Below, piece after piece: positions 23,327-32,745 of a DNA stretch of 57,287 bases. Made by a program: the position numbers and the translations under genes. The stretch is from Desulfobacteraceae bacterium (GTDB taxonomy: Bacteria > Desulfobacterota > Desulfobacteria > Desulfobacterales > UBA5616), in assembly GCA_013791935.1 (NCBI GenBank), contig VMSV01000095.1:1-57287 (forward strand), written 5' to 3'. A model generated the notes under the pieces. That model was given only the letters and a program-made list of their open reading frames with translations. It was not told the DNA's origin and did no database searches. Each line of letters opens with the position of its first letter. The stretch's first letter is position 1.

Positions 23327-26300
23327 ATGGAGCAGAACCTGCAAAGAAAAACTACAACCTTGAAGACCTTTTTGTATGACATGAGCAGACCGGTAAAAAA
23401 AATCTCCATTGCCCTTCTTTTTGTGGCTTGCCTGATGGTCCTTTTTTTCTTTGTTGCCCAGGGCCTTTTGCAAAGCGATTTTGTCGGGGGATGGATTCAG
23501 GGGAAAATTAATCAATCCATTCCGGGTCGATTGGTTTGGAAATCTACTCGGGTTGACCTGGCCCAAGGTCGGCTTGAACTCCGCAACCTGTTGATTTCAG
23601 AGCCTTCCGGAAGACCCGTGGTTGTCGTGGACCGGTTATTCCTGGATCTTGAATGGATGGCCCTGTTTAAGAAAAACCTTGCCATCAGCGACTTCAGGAT
23701 CGAAAACCCCCATATTCGCTTGGAAAGGGATCAAGCGGGAGCCCTTGACTTGGTGGGGGCGTTTTCCAGCGGAGAGCACACTGAAAAATCCCTCGAAAAA
23801 CCTGCCGGCTTTGCCTTGCCTTTCAATCCTGTTTTAAAATCCTTTCAGCTGACGGGTGGAAAAGTGTCCTTCCGGGATGAAGTCCAACAAACGGAAATCC
23901 ATGTATCCCGGCTGAACCTTGATGCAGAGGGGAATCTTTCCGGAAAAACAGCGAAAATATCCATGACCGGGGTCTTGGATACTTCCCGGTCCGGGACGTT
24001 GACGACCCATCCCGGAGAATTCAGCCTCGCGGGAGGAGTTGAACAGGATCGAATAACCGATGTTGTTTTTAAAATTGATTTTCCCGGCCTCTCAGCCTCC
24101 CTGGAAGGGGCTATCCAGAATTCGTGGCAGGCCCCTGCAATCAACATGGACCTTCTGATCCAGGCCTCCCTGGAGGAACTCTCAAACACCCTCGGACTGG
24201 AAGGCGGGTTTTCAGGAAGCTCAACCCTCAAAGGCTCGGTTTCCGGGCCTCTGTCCAACCCCGATGCCGGTTTCGAGCTTGATTATCGGGGAGGAATCCT
24301 TCTCAGCCGTGCGGTTGAATCCATTAAAATGCGTCTGACCCTTCAGGACAGGATTGCCACCCTGAATCATCTTGATATTGCGGCCCAAGAAGGAGAATCG
24401 GTCATCAAAGGCGTGATGAATTTGCAGAAAGCCTTTCCAAAGGGGTTTCTCGGTCCGGACAAAGAGGTAGACCGCATTGACCATGATTATGAAGTGACCG
24501 TAAAAAAGTGTAAGATCGGAAGCCTTGTGAAATCCGGAAACCTTCTTGAAGGGGATTTGGCGGCCTCAGCCAAAATCACCGGAAAAGGGATTCATCCTTC
24601 CCATATAACCGGCAGTGCTGAGTTTTCCATCATTGCTGAAAATGTCGTCATGGAAAGAATCAAGGGCCGGAACAGGCTGTCCATCAAAGGTCGGGCCGCC
24701 AAAGATCCGAAAGGCAGGCTCTCCGCAAACATTACCGCGTCCACAACAGGGGTGGACTTGGAGGCGTCGGGCCATCTGGATCTTGCCACAGGAAATCTTG
24801 CCGCGAAAGTCGGAGCCCAAGCTGCGGATTTGCTTCCTTTGGCTTCCCTGCTGGGTCTTGAAAAAGCAGGCGGAAGTTTTTCCCTTCAGGCAGACCTTTC
24901 CGGCTCCGTGAAAAAGCCTGCGTTGAATCTTACCCTGGCCGGAAGTCATCTCACCCGTGAAAATCTCAGTCTGGAGGATCTGAAGTTCGTCGTCAAATCC
25001 AACAAACCGGGGTATAAAACCGGCCCGAATCTGGATTGGAGCATCACCGGAAAAGGTTTCAAATTTAATGGATTGCGTCTGGATGGGGTGGAATCCCAAG
25101 GGAGCCTTAACGATGGAATGCTTTTCCTCAAGCAAGTGGATCTCATGGGTGAAAAAACCCTGGTGCATATGAACGGAGCTGTCCGCCTGCTCGAGCCCGG
25201 TTCTTTTCGACCGGCAGGAAAACCTTCAGGCAACCTGGAAATCCTGTCTAAAGCCTTCTTTCTTGAGGATTTTATGCAAGATGCCAAGGGCCGTTTCTCC
25301 TGCCAGGCCCGGGTTGAAGGCCAATTGGCGAACCTGAAAGGTTTTGTCAAGCTTGAGGGGGCAGATATCCTCATCAAAAATCAAAGTCTGGAATCGGTTT
25401 CTCTGGATGCTGATATCCTCAAGGATCGAATGGTATTCCATCCCCTGAGGATTGTCCCGGCTCAAGGACAAGCCCTTCAAGCCACGGGGTGGGTGGCTGG
25501 GGACAGGACTTTTCAATTGAAAACCCTTTTTGATCAATCCAAGCTTGAACCGTATTTTGCTCTTCTGAACCAGCCCCGTTTTTCAGGGGATGTCACCGGA
25601 ACCCTTGAATTTTCGGGGAGGATCGGGGACGCGGATTCCTATCGAGGGAATCTGCATCTGGATCATCTGGCCCTGCTTTATGACCGGCAGCCCCTGGTGA
25701 AATCCAGCAATGTCCAGGTGGTATTTAAAGACCTCGGTTTGGAATTTGACCGTGTCCATTTGATCTTTCCGCAAGACCGGGACTTGATCGTCACAGGAGG
25801 GATCAAATCGGACCAAGGAGCGAATATTCGGGCTGAAGGCCGAATCCCCGTGTCCATTTTTGGTCTTTTTAATGATCATCTTACCGATATCTCGGGAGAT
25901 CTTGATGTGGCCATTTCCATGGAAGGACTCTGGCCGGATCCCCTGATCAACGGAGACATCCAGGTGGTCAACGTCCAAACCATGTTGCCCCATGTCTCCC
26001 AGAAATTGCATAACACCCGGGGGCGGATCACCATCACTCCCGAGGCGGTGAAGATTGACTCCCTGACCGGGCAAGTGGATTCGGGAAAATTTGAGGTTTC
26101 CGGCCGGATTGACCTCAACCATTTCAAACCCGTGGCCATGGCAGGGCAATTCAAGGCTTTTCAGGTGCCCATCAGCCTTCCCGACACCCTGGATATGACC
26201 CTGAACGCGAATCTGAAATTACGGGGAGACCTTGAAAAATCATTTGTGGACGGCGCCATTGTTCTGCTGGAAGGCCTTTACTACAAGAATGTCAATTTAA

Positions 26301-27109
26301 ATCCCCTCAGTGCCATGGGGACCTCTAAGCCCAAAGCCGGTCCTCAAACCGGAAACCAGAAACCCAGCTGGAGCGATAACATGGCTTTGAATATTTTTGT
26401 CCGGCACAGAAGCCCCCTGGTGGTGGACAACAATATCAGTGAAATGGAAATCATACCGGATCTGAAAATCAAGGGGACTTTGAGCCATCCCATTGTTCTG
26501 GGCCGTGCCAATGTGGAGTCCGGTCGCCTGATGTATCGGAAAAATGTGTTTGAGATCAAGAGAGGCGTGATTGATTTTATCAATCCTTATAAAACCGAAC
26601 CCTCCATTGATATCCAGGGAGAATCGCAAATCCGGGATTGGTTGGTGGAACTGAGCCTGTCCGGAACCCCGGATGAACTGCTTTTTTCCTTCAGTTCAGA
26701 CCCGGCCCTGGACGAAGGGGATATTTTTTCCCTGGTGATTCTGGGAAGAACATCCGGTGAAATGATGACCGGCGACAGCATTTCCACCCAATCGGCGGCC
26801 CAGATGCTTTCCCAGGTCATGGCCTCCAATTTGAATGATGACCTTCAAAAAGCCATGGGCCTTGATATTCTGGAAACCGAAGTCCTGGATAAAAAGAGTT
26901 CCAACGGCACCAACCAAATGAAAGTCACCGTGGGAAAGGAACTGTCCAAGCGGTTGACCATGAAATATTCCGCACAAACGGAAGAAGGTGAAGTGGTTCA
27001 GAGAACCATTGCGGAATATAAATTTATCGAAAACATCCTTTTAAATGTATTCCAGGGAACCCATGGCATTTTCGGAGGTTCCGTCAAATACAGGCTTGAA
27101 TGGCGGTAA
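23327..27109 (+). CDS. tamB: TamB-like translocation and assembly module protein
   Basis: About 1260 residues. One N-terminal membrane anchor (V-K-K-I-S-I-A-L-L-F-V-A-C-L-M-V-L-F-F-F) is followed by a very long beta-rich periplasmic part with AsmA-like repeats. The C-terminal TamB domain (DUF490) contains F-E-I-K-R-G-V-I-D-F and S-D-P-A-L-D-E-G-D-I-F-S-L-V-I-L-G-R. Such proteins form a hydrophobic groove between inner and outer membrane and act in outer-membrane protein insertion or phospholipid transport. The start is uncertain: ATGs at 23327 and 23381 and a GTG at 23252 are in frame and none has a clear ribosome-binding site. The next gene, a BamA-family protein, starts 10 bp after its stop. 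Confidence 0.88.
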   Translation: MEQNLQRKTTTLKTFLYDMSRPVKKISIALLFVACLMVLFFFVAQGLLQSDFVGGWIQGKINQSIPGRLVWKSTRVDLAQGRLELRNLLISEPSGRPVVVVDRLFLDLEWMALFKKNLAISDFRIENPHIRLERDQAGALDLVGAFSSGEHTEKSLEKPAGFALPFNPVLKSFQLTGGKVSFRDEVQQTEIHVSRLNLDAEGNLSGKTAKISMTGVLDTSRSGTLTTHPGEFSLAGGVEQDRITDVVFKIDFPGLSASLEGAIQNSWQAPAINMDLLIQASLEELSNTLGLEGGFSGSSTLKGSVSGPLSNPDAGFELDYRGGILLSRAVESIKMRLTLQDRIATLNHLDIAAQEGESVIKGVMNLQKAFPKGFLGPDKEVDRIDHDYEVTVKKCKIGSLVKSGNLLEGDLAASAKITGKGIHPSHITGSAEFSIIAENVVMERIKGRNRLSIKGRAAKDPKGRLSANITASTTGVDLEASGHLDLATGNLAAKVGAQAADLLPLASLLGLEKAGGSFSLQADLSGSVKKPALNLTLAGSHLTRENLSLEDLKFVVKSNKPGYKTGPNLDWSITGKGFKFNGLRLDGVESQGSLNDGMLFLKQVDLMGEKTLVHMNGAVRLLEPGSFRPAGKPSGNLEILSKAFFLEDFMQDAKGRFSCQARVEGQLANLKGFVKLEGADILIKNQSLESVSLDADILKDRMVFHPLRIVPAQGQALQATGWVAGDRTFQLKTLFDQSKLEPYFALLNQPRFSGDVTGTLEFSGRIGDADSYRGNLHLDHLALLYDRQPLVKSSNVQVVFKDLGLEFDRVHLIFPQDRDLIVTGGIKSDQGANIRAEGRIPVSIFGLFNDHLTDISGDLDVAISMEGLWPDPLINGDIQVVNVQTMLPHVSQKLHNTRGRITITPEAVKIDSLTGQVDSGKFEVSGRIDLNHFKPVAMAGQFKAFQVPISLPDTLDMTLNANLKLRGDLEKSFVDGAIVLLEGLYYKNVNLNPLSAMGTSKPKAGPQTGNQKPSWSDNMALNIFVRHRSPLVVDNNISEMEIIPDLKIKGTLSHPIVLGRANVESGRLMYRKNVFEIKRGVIDFINPYKTEPSIDIQGESQIRDWLVELSLSGTPDELLFSFSSDPALDEGDIFSLVILGRTSGEMMTGDSISTQSAAQMLSQVMASNLNDDLQKAMGLDILETEVLDKKSSNGTNQMKVTVGKELSKRLTMKYSAQTEEGEVVQRTIAEYKFIENILLNVFQGTHGIFGGSVKYRLEWR

Positions 27110-27119
27110 GGGACATTTT

Positions 27120-29693
27120 GTGGGAAAAATAACCTTCAACAAGAAAATAATTAATGGGATCTGTGTTCTGCTGTTTGTCCTGGGAGGCATATTCCCCTTG
27201 CCCGCCCTATCCCAAAACGCCACCGGGCAACCCCTGGTGAAAGATATCAAAATCAAAGGGGCCTATCCTCTTTTTCAAAATGATATCCTCAGGGTGATGA
27301 CCCTGACTCCGGGGGATGTTTTTACACAGGAACTGCTCCTGGAACAGGAAAAATGGATTCGGGAATTTCTCAATGCAAAGGGCTATCTCTCTCCGACCCT
27401 GATGATCTCCGCTTCGGAAGACCCGAAGGACGGGCATCGAATCATCCATGTGAATCTGGACAAGGGCCAGCCCACCCTTTTTCAAAATTTACGTTTTGAT
27501 GGAAACCTTCATTTTTCAGCCCTTAGGCTAAGAATGAGGATGAAATCCGCCGCCTTGGTTCCCGGACTTTTTTCCCGGCGGTTTGTTGAAGGGGATCTCA
27601 TAAAAGATGTTCGAACCCTGGTGGATTTTTACCGAAAAAAGGGATTCGGAGACTGTGAAATCGGTTTTGAAAAAATGCAGAATAAAAACGATCAAATATC
27701 GGTAACGGTGAAAATCAACGAAGGCCCTTTTTATGAAATCGGTTTTTCAGGAAACAATCATCTATCTCGTCGCCGGATAAAAAAAGGTTTTGTATTTTTT
27801 AAAAGCGGCAATAACTATGACATCGGGATCAGAAAAATCCAATCCCACATTCTGGAAAAATACAAGGAAAACGGGTTTTCCAATCCCACGGTGAGCATTG
27901 AAGAGCAAAACCGGAAGGATGAAGACAAAAACAAACGCAGGGTTGTGTTTGTCATTCATGAGGGGACCCGGCTTGAAGTGGATTCGGTTACCGTTTCAGG
28001 CAATACGTCTGTGAAAACCTCGAAAATAAAAAAACAGATGATGTTGAAACCTTCAAAGTTTTATAAAAAGCATTATTTTTTCCAGGAGGATCTCGACGAT
28101 GACCTTAACGCGGTGAAGGCGCTGTACCGGAAAAAAGGATTTATGCAGGTGGATATTATCCCATCCGTTTCGAAGGCATCAGAAAAAAACAGGGTTTCCG
28201 TTCATTTGGACATTCATGAGACCTTCCCAACTCTGGTTTCTTCCATTCATATTGAGGGTCTTTCCGCCGTTCCCATGGAAAAAGCCCTGAAGGCCATTGC
28301 CCATCAAGAGGGCGGGGCTTTCCAGGAGCAACTGTTGAAAAGCGACGAAAATGCACTGTCCGTGATGGTTTCAGAAAAAGGATACCCCTATGCCACGGTG
28401 AAGTCCAGGGCTGATCTCAGCCAAGACGGCAAAACAGCTATTATTTTCTACGCTGTGGATCAGAAAACCCCTGTGAGGATGGGGAAAGTCATTTTTTCAG
28501 GAAATTTCAGGACCCGGGAAAAGGTCCTGCTGGATGAACTGGACCAAAAACCTGGCGATCCGTTTTCCCTGAAAAAAATGCTTGGGGGTCAGAAAAACCT
28601 CAGGGATATGGATATTTTCAAATCGGTTTCCTTCCAAGCGCAAGGTCTTGAGGAGAAGAAGGATGAAATTGATTTGTTGGTGGGTCTGGAGGAGAAAAAA
28701 CCTTATTATTTTGAAATGGGTGCAGGCTATGAAACCCGGGATGGTTTATTCCTGAATACAAAAGCCGGCGATATAAACCTTTTCGGTTTAAACAAAAACG
28801 TCTGGTTGGGGGCGAACATCAGCCAGGCGGGAAACCGACTGGAAACCGGGTATGAAGCTTCACGGTTTTTTGGAACCGGAACTTCCGTGAATTCGAGCCT
28901 TTTTCATGAAAGAACCAAAGCGTTCAACCAGGATTTTGGAACAGAAATCATCGGAGCGAACCTTGGGTTGACGAGAAAAATTTCCAGGAAAACCCTGGTT
29001 GGGCTGAATTTGAGATTTGAGCAGAGAGATCAATTCGGCAGCCCGATATCCCCGGAGCTTTACGAGGGATTAAATCCGGATGAATTCAAACCCAGAACCC
29101 TTTTTACCCTCACCCCTTCCCTGGTTCATGATCGAAGAGACTCTTTCATAAAGCCCAAAAGGGGATTTTATTCAAACGTTTCCGTGGATCTTTCAAAAGG
29201 CCTGGTGGGATCCCTGGATGATTTCATCAAATACAGGCTGGATATGCGGTATTATCTGTCCCCCACGGATCGAACAACCCTGGCCTGGACCGGCCGATGG
29301 GGGCACATTTCACCTTTTGGTTCCGGTGATGATGTGCCAAGCGATCAGTTGTTTTTTTTAGGGGGGGCCACCTCTGTGAGGGGATTTGACGAGAACTTGC
29401 TTTCGTACGATGAGCTGGGAAATGCCCTGGGGGGACGAACCACTCTATCGTCCAGTCTGGAAGCAAGAATCGATCTGGGAAGAAATTTTGAACTTCCCCT
29501 TTTTCTGGATATGGGGAAAGTCAGCAACACTGTAATTCCGGGGGCCAAGAGAGGCTTCAGGTATTCCGTGGGATCAGGGATCAGGTATAATACTCCCATT
29601 GGCCCCATGGGACTGGTCTACGGAAGGAATTTGAACCCCGGGGAAGGCGAAGCCAACGGTAAAATCCATTTCTCCATCGGGTATTCTTTTTAG
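27120..29693 (+). CDS. BamA/TamA-family outer-membrane assembly protein with six POTRA-like repeats
   Basis: 857 residues from a GTG at 27120, which has AAGGGA upstream and gives a good signal peptide (I-C-V-L-L-F-V-L-G-G-I-F-P-L-P-A-L-S). Six successive units of 75-90 residues follow, each with the POTRA pattern (strand-helix-helix-strand ending in a beta pair), roughly at 34-111, 112-197, 198-278, 279-365, 366-446 and 447-527. A 16-strand barrel follows, with the loop-6 motif S-V-R-G-F-D and a terminal Phe. BamA has five POTRA domains and TamA three. Position after tamB suggests it works with TamB. Confidence 0.9.
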   Translation: MGKITFNKKIINGICVLLFVLGGIFPLPALSQNATGQPLVKDIKIKGAYPLFQNDILRVMTLTPGDVFTQELLLEQEKWIREFLNAKGYLSPTLMISASEDPKDGHRIIHVNLDKGQPTLFQNLRFDGNLHFSALRLRMRMKSAALVPGLFSRRFVEGDLIKDVRTLVDFYRKKGFGDCEIGFEKMQNKNDQISVTVKINEGPFYEIGFSGNNHLSRRRIKKGFVFFKSGNNYDIGIRKIQSHILEKYKENGFSNPTVSIEEQNRKDEDKNKRRVVFVIHEGTRLEVDSVTVSGNTSVKTSKIKKQMMLKPSKFYKKHYFFQEDLDDDLNAVKALYRKKGFMQVDIIPSVSKASEKNRVSVHLDIHETFPTLVSSIHIEGLSAVPMEKALKAIAHQEGGAFQEQLLKSDENALSVMVSEKGYPYATVKSRADLSQDGKTAIIFYAVDQKTPVRMGKVIFSGNFRTREKVLLDELDQKPGDPFSLKKMLGGQKNLRDMDIFKSVSFQAQGLEEKKDEIDLLVGLEEKKPYYFEMGAGYETRDGLFLNTKAGDINLFGLNKNVWLGANISQAGNRLETGYEASRFFGTGTSVNSSLFHERTKAFNQDFGTEIIGANLGLTRKISRKTLVGLNLRFEQRDQFGSPISPELYEGLNPDEFKPRTLFTLTPSLVHDRRDSFIKPKRGFYSNVSVDLSKGLVGSLDDFIKYRLDMRYYLSPTDRTTLAWTGRWGHISPFGSGDDVPSDQLFFLGGATSVRGFDENLLSYDELGNALGGRTTLSSSLEARIDLGRNFELPLFLDMGKVSNTVIPGAKRGFRYSVGSGIRYNTPIGPMGLVYGRNLNPGEGEANGKIHFSIGYSF

Positions 29694-29780
29694 GGGGGAA
29701 ACCCCTTGTGCGACACAGGCTCGATTTCTAAGATAACCATCCCGATAGAGCGGGATAATATTGACCAGGGGGGTGCATTT

Positions 29781-30818
29781 ATGAGACGCATGGCATTGAT
29801 TTTCTGGCTGAACCTTTTCTGTCTTGCCCTCGGAGTATGTGCTTTTGCCATGGAGCCCGTGATGGATGAAGACAAGGACTCCGGGTATTTATTCAGCGAC
29901 TCAAGCCAGGGTGAAAAAGAGGATCAACTCGCCTTGGAAACCTATGGAGAAAAGGCGGACAGTTTTCAGACAGCCGTATCCGAAAGCCTTAGCACAAGCG
30001 CGGACTGGCTGGATTCGTTCTTTCGGGAAGACCGAATTGAAATAGAAGAAAACAAAACCAGTCTTCGCCTGGCTTTTTCCAGTTATTTTGAAGAAGACAA
30101 TACCTATGATTTAGGCATCCGGGCCAGATTCAAGCTCATTCTGCCGGGTTTTGAAGAAAAGCTTCATCTTTTCCTCACCAGCGATCTGGATGAGGCTGCG
30201 GTAGATCCGCTTGCTTTAAAAGGTGTAGTGGATAAGGGGGATGAGCAAGATTTAAACCTCAGTCTTCGATACTTTTTCAGAAACGCAAGGAAAAGAAATT
30301 TCAGCTTCAGAGTGGGGCTGCGGTTCAATGACATAACGCCGGTGTTTTATGGAGGGCCGCGTTACAGCCTGTATAAAAAAATGGATCCGTGGATGTTCCG
30401 GTTTACGGAAAAGGTCAGTTGTTACTCGGATTATGGGTGGCGGTCCCGATCTGATTTTGCTTTTGAACGGTATCTTGCGGATCGATTCTTTTTCCGGACC
30501 AATTTCAGCGGAACCTGGTTCCAGAGTGATCATGGATTTTTCTATTCAATGAATAACAGCCTTTACCAAACCGTGGATGAGGACCGAGCCTTCGTTTACG
30601 AGATCAATACGAATTTTCAGACCTACCCTTGCAACGAACTTTCCAGTCTTGTGATGGGGATTAAATATCGCACCCGAATATGGCGTGAATGGTTGTTTTT
30701 CGAAGTCACCCCCCAGCTTAGTTTCCAAAATCAATATGATTTTGATCCCATCACGGGGATTACCTTCGCCATTGAAGGGATTTTTGGCAAGGATGCCTTG
30801 ATTTCAGCAAAACCGTGA
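29781..30818 (+). CDS. Putative outer-membrane beta-barrel protein, tamB-bamA operon
   Basis: 345 residues from the ATG at 29781; AGGGGGG eight bases upstream decides this start. The signal peptide is M-R-R-M-A-L-I-F-W-L-N-L-F-C-L-A-L-G-V. After an acidic linker of about 80 residues come repeated amphipathic strands rich in aromatic residues (R-Y-F-F-R-N-A, F-R-V-G-L-R-F-N, R-F-F-F-R-T-N-F-S-G-T-W-F), the usual look of an outer-membrane barrel. It does not end in Phe. It is the third gene of the operon and may be a dedicated client of the TamB/BamA pair. No family recognised. Confidence 0.7.
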   Translation: MRRMALIFWLNLFCLALGVCAFAMEPVMDEDKDSGYLFSDSSQGEKEDQLALETYGEKADSFQTAVSESLSTSADWLDSFFREDRIEIEENKTSLRLAFSSYFEEDNTYDLGIRARFKLILPGFEEKLHLFLTSDLDEAAVDPLALKGVVDKGDEQDLNLSLRYFFRNARKRNFSFRVGLRFNDITPVFYGGPRYSLYKKMDPWMFRFTEKVSCYSDYGWRSRSDFAFERYLADRFFFRTNFSGTWFQSDHGFFYSMNNSLYQTVDEDRAFVYEINTNFQTYPCNELSSLVMGIKYRTRIWREWLFFEVTPQLSFQNQYDFDPITGITFAIEGIFGKDALISAKP

Positions 30819-30848
30819 TTCCAGGCTGCCTTGAAAATGAAAAGATGG

Positions 30849-31439
30849 CTATTTTCTCTCATACCAGTACCATGCGGACCCGAACCCTTTTTCTTCGCCG
30901 ATGACCAGGCGTTTTCTTAAAAACCATGGCTCAAGCAGGGATTGCACCTCCTCAATGGAAATGCCACTGGGCCTGCCGTTCAATTCCCTGTGGAGCCAGG
31001 CATAGAGCATGAAGATCCCTTGCGGTTTCATAAGCCTTTCAAGGTGTTGTGCATATTTTAATCTTTTTTCCCTGTTCAAGGTAAAAAGACAGCCGATATC
31101 CAGCACATAATCATAAGGATCTTTAAGAAAACCCAGATCAGTCACATCCGCTGCGTAATAATCAATCTTCAAGCCTTCTTCACTGGCCTTATGTTTGGCC
31201 ATGCCAATGGCTCTGGACGAAAAATCCACCCCGGTCACCGTCCAGCCCCGCCGGGCCATGGCCATGGCATTGGTGCCGGTTCCGCACCCCAGATCAAGAG
31301 CCCTTCCGGCCTTGGCCTGTTCCAGAAATTCGATTACTTCAGGGGGGGTGACCCGGGTATCCCATGGAGTCTGTTTTCGAAAATACCGCCACTGGAAAAC
31401 AAGCCGCTTCCGGTCAAAAATCCTGTTGAAAAAACCCAT
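30849..31439 (-). CDS. Class I SAM-dependent methyltransferase
   Basis: 196 residues from the ATG at 31439, which has AGGGAG about eight bases upstream. Motif I is A-L-D-L-G-C-G-T-G-T-N-A, followed by V-T-G-V-D-F-S (acidic end of strand 2), Y-Y-A-A-D-V-T-D (motif II) and D-I-G-C-L-F-T-L (motif post-II). The short form with F-x-L-N-R-E-K-R resembles thiopurine-type or tellurite-resistance (TehB-like) methyltransferases that act on small, often toxic molecules. The substrate is unknown. It is convergent with the barrel protein gene. Confidence 0.85.
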   Translation of the reverse strand: MGFFNRIFDRKRLVFQWRYFRKQTPWDTRVTPPEVIEFLEQAKAGRALDLGCGTGTNAMAMARRGWTVTGVDFSSRAIGMAKHKASEEGLKIDYYAADVTDLGFLKDPYDYVLDIGCLFTLNREKRLKYAQHLERLMKPQGIFMLYAWLHRELNGRPSGISIEEVQSLLEPWFLRKRLVIGEEKGFGSAWYWYERK

Positions 31440-31644
31440 GGCAAAATCTCCCTGTTCAGATGAATGGTTTGCCCCTATGATTTGCACGCTGATTCTTATT
31501 TATCAAGCTTTTAATGCCGGTTTTTATTCAATTGACCTTAAATAATCCGCATGTTATTCATTATGTGCAAGTTTTTTCCCTGCCGTTTTGAAAGCAAGCT
31601 TATGTTCCATGCCTTTTTTTGCGCTGATAAAGGAGTCGGCCTAT

Positions 31645-32304
31645 ATGAAACAGTTCCTATATCTGATTCTTTTTATTTTTGCCGGTCATGCAATGGCGGA
31701 TGAAAGGGGGGATCTGCTAAAATCCTGGGAAAACCTTCAGAAAACCTCCGCGGCTCTTGAATATTTTAAAAAAAGTCAGGATGGAACCTACAAGGTTAAA
31801 TTTAAAATCATCCCGTATGAGGGTTTATTGACTGTTCTGGCATATGACGTTGAGGATATCGCCTATGGATCGGTCGATACAAAATACCGCAAGATGGGCT
31901 ATGTGGAAGTTGAACTATCCAAGACAGATGAATCCTTTATGAACAAGTATGGCCGCATCTACTACAAATGGGCCCAGAGCAACACCCTCTACCTGAATGC
32001 AGAAACAGGGGCATGGGATTCCTCCAAAGCCTATTCGGATAGCCTGATGACCGAGGCGAACAAGAGCATGCCCGGCTCCTTCACCCTGTTTTTTTTCGAG
32101 TACTGGAACTATCTGCTTGCCATCATTATCCTCTACTTTCTGATTTCCCAGATCATCAACAGCAAACGGGTGAAGGCGTCCATGGCCCTGCAAAACAAAG
32201 CGGTTGAAGAATCAAGGGCATTCATGCAGCTTGCGGTTGAAACCAGCAAAAAAGCCAATGAAATCCTTGAAAATATACTTTCAGAAATAAAAAAACGTCC
32301 TTAA
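31645..32304 (+). CDS. Exported single-pass membrane protein, unknown function
   Basis: 219 residues from the ATG at 31645, with AAGGAG nine bases upstream. A signal peptide (MKQFLYLILFIFAGHAMA) is followed by a periplasmic domain of about 130 residues. One transmembrane helix follows (Y-W-N-Y-L-L-A-I-I-I-L-Y-F-L-I-S), then a cytosolic tail of about 50 residues with coiled-coil character ending in K-A-N-E-I-L-E-N-I-L. This is the layout of a small sensor or receptor subunit. It is the first of three closely spaced genes ending in a sigma-54 activator, so a sensing role upstream of the activator is possible. No family recognised. Confidence 0.7.
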   Translation: MKQFLYLILFIFAGHAMADERGDLLKSWENLQKTSAALEYFKKSQDGTYKVKFKIIPYEGLLTVLAYDVEDIAYGSVDTKYRKMGYVEVELSKTDESFMNKYGRIYYKWAQSNTLYLNAETGAWDSSKAYSDSLMTEANKSMPGSFTLFFFEYWNYLLAIIILYFLISQIINSKRVKASMALQNKAVEESRAFMQLAVETSKKANEILENILSEIKKRP

Positions 32305-32328
32305 TCTGCCAGTTGCTTGGGGAGGTCC

Positions 32329-32745
32329 ATGCCGTACCGGATTGAATATATTGAAAACGAAGGGGGTCTGATCGTATCATGGACCGGAAAGATAGCAGCG
32401 GATGAGGTGATTCAGTCCTATCGTGATCGTTTCGCCCCACTGGAAAGGCTGAAAAAACTTCGTTATATCATCACCGACTATACAGAGATGGAGGTTTTCG
32501 AGCTGAAACCTGAGGATATTAAAATCATCGCCGCAATCAGTAATCATGCCGCCAAAAATAACCGGGATTTGTTCGCTGTTGCCATTATGCCCAAGGACTT
32601 CGCTTTCGGGCTGGCCAGAATGTTTCAGTCCTATGCGGATGATGACACCACCGGCTGGCACACCCTGGTGACTCGCACGAGAAAAGAAGCGGAAGAGTGG
32701 CTTTACGGCGCACTCAGCCCGGATTTGAAGTTCCGAAACCCATGA
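32329..32745 (+). CDS. STAS/SpoIIAA-like small protein coupled to the sigma-54 activator
   Basis: 138 residues. The order of elements (strand Y-R-I-E-Y-I-E, strand G-G-L-I-V-S-W-T-G, helix, strand L-R-Y-I-I-T-D-Y-T, helix, strand D-L-F-A-V-A-I) matches the SpoIIAA-like/STAS-like fold found in small bacterial regulators. GGGGAGG is only three bases before the ATG, an unusually short spacing; an in-frame TTG at 32317 is the alternative. Its stop overlaps the ATG of the activator gene (ATGA), so translation is coupled. A protein partner role for the activator is an inference from that coupling. Confidence 0.65.
   Translation: MPYRIEYIENEGGLIVSWTGKIAADEVIQSYRDRFAPLERLKKLRYIITDYTEMEVFELKPEDIKIIAAISNHAAKNNRDLFAVAIMPKDFAFGLARMFQSYADDDTTGWHTLVTRTRKEAEEWLYGALSPDLKFRNP

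Noticed and set aside
22163-23566. Longer corA frame with about 113 extra N-terminal residues
   Set aside because: AGGAGGG lies just before the ATG at 23227, the extra residues are low in hydrophobic pattern, and the extension would overlap the tamB region.
27045-27119. ATG start for the BamA-family gene inside the end of tamB
   Set aside because: It would put 25 polar residues before the signal peptide. The GTG at 27120 has a ribosome-binding site and gives a normal signal.
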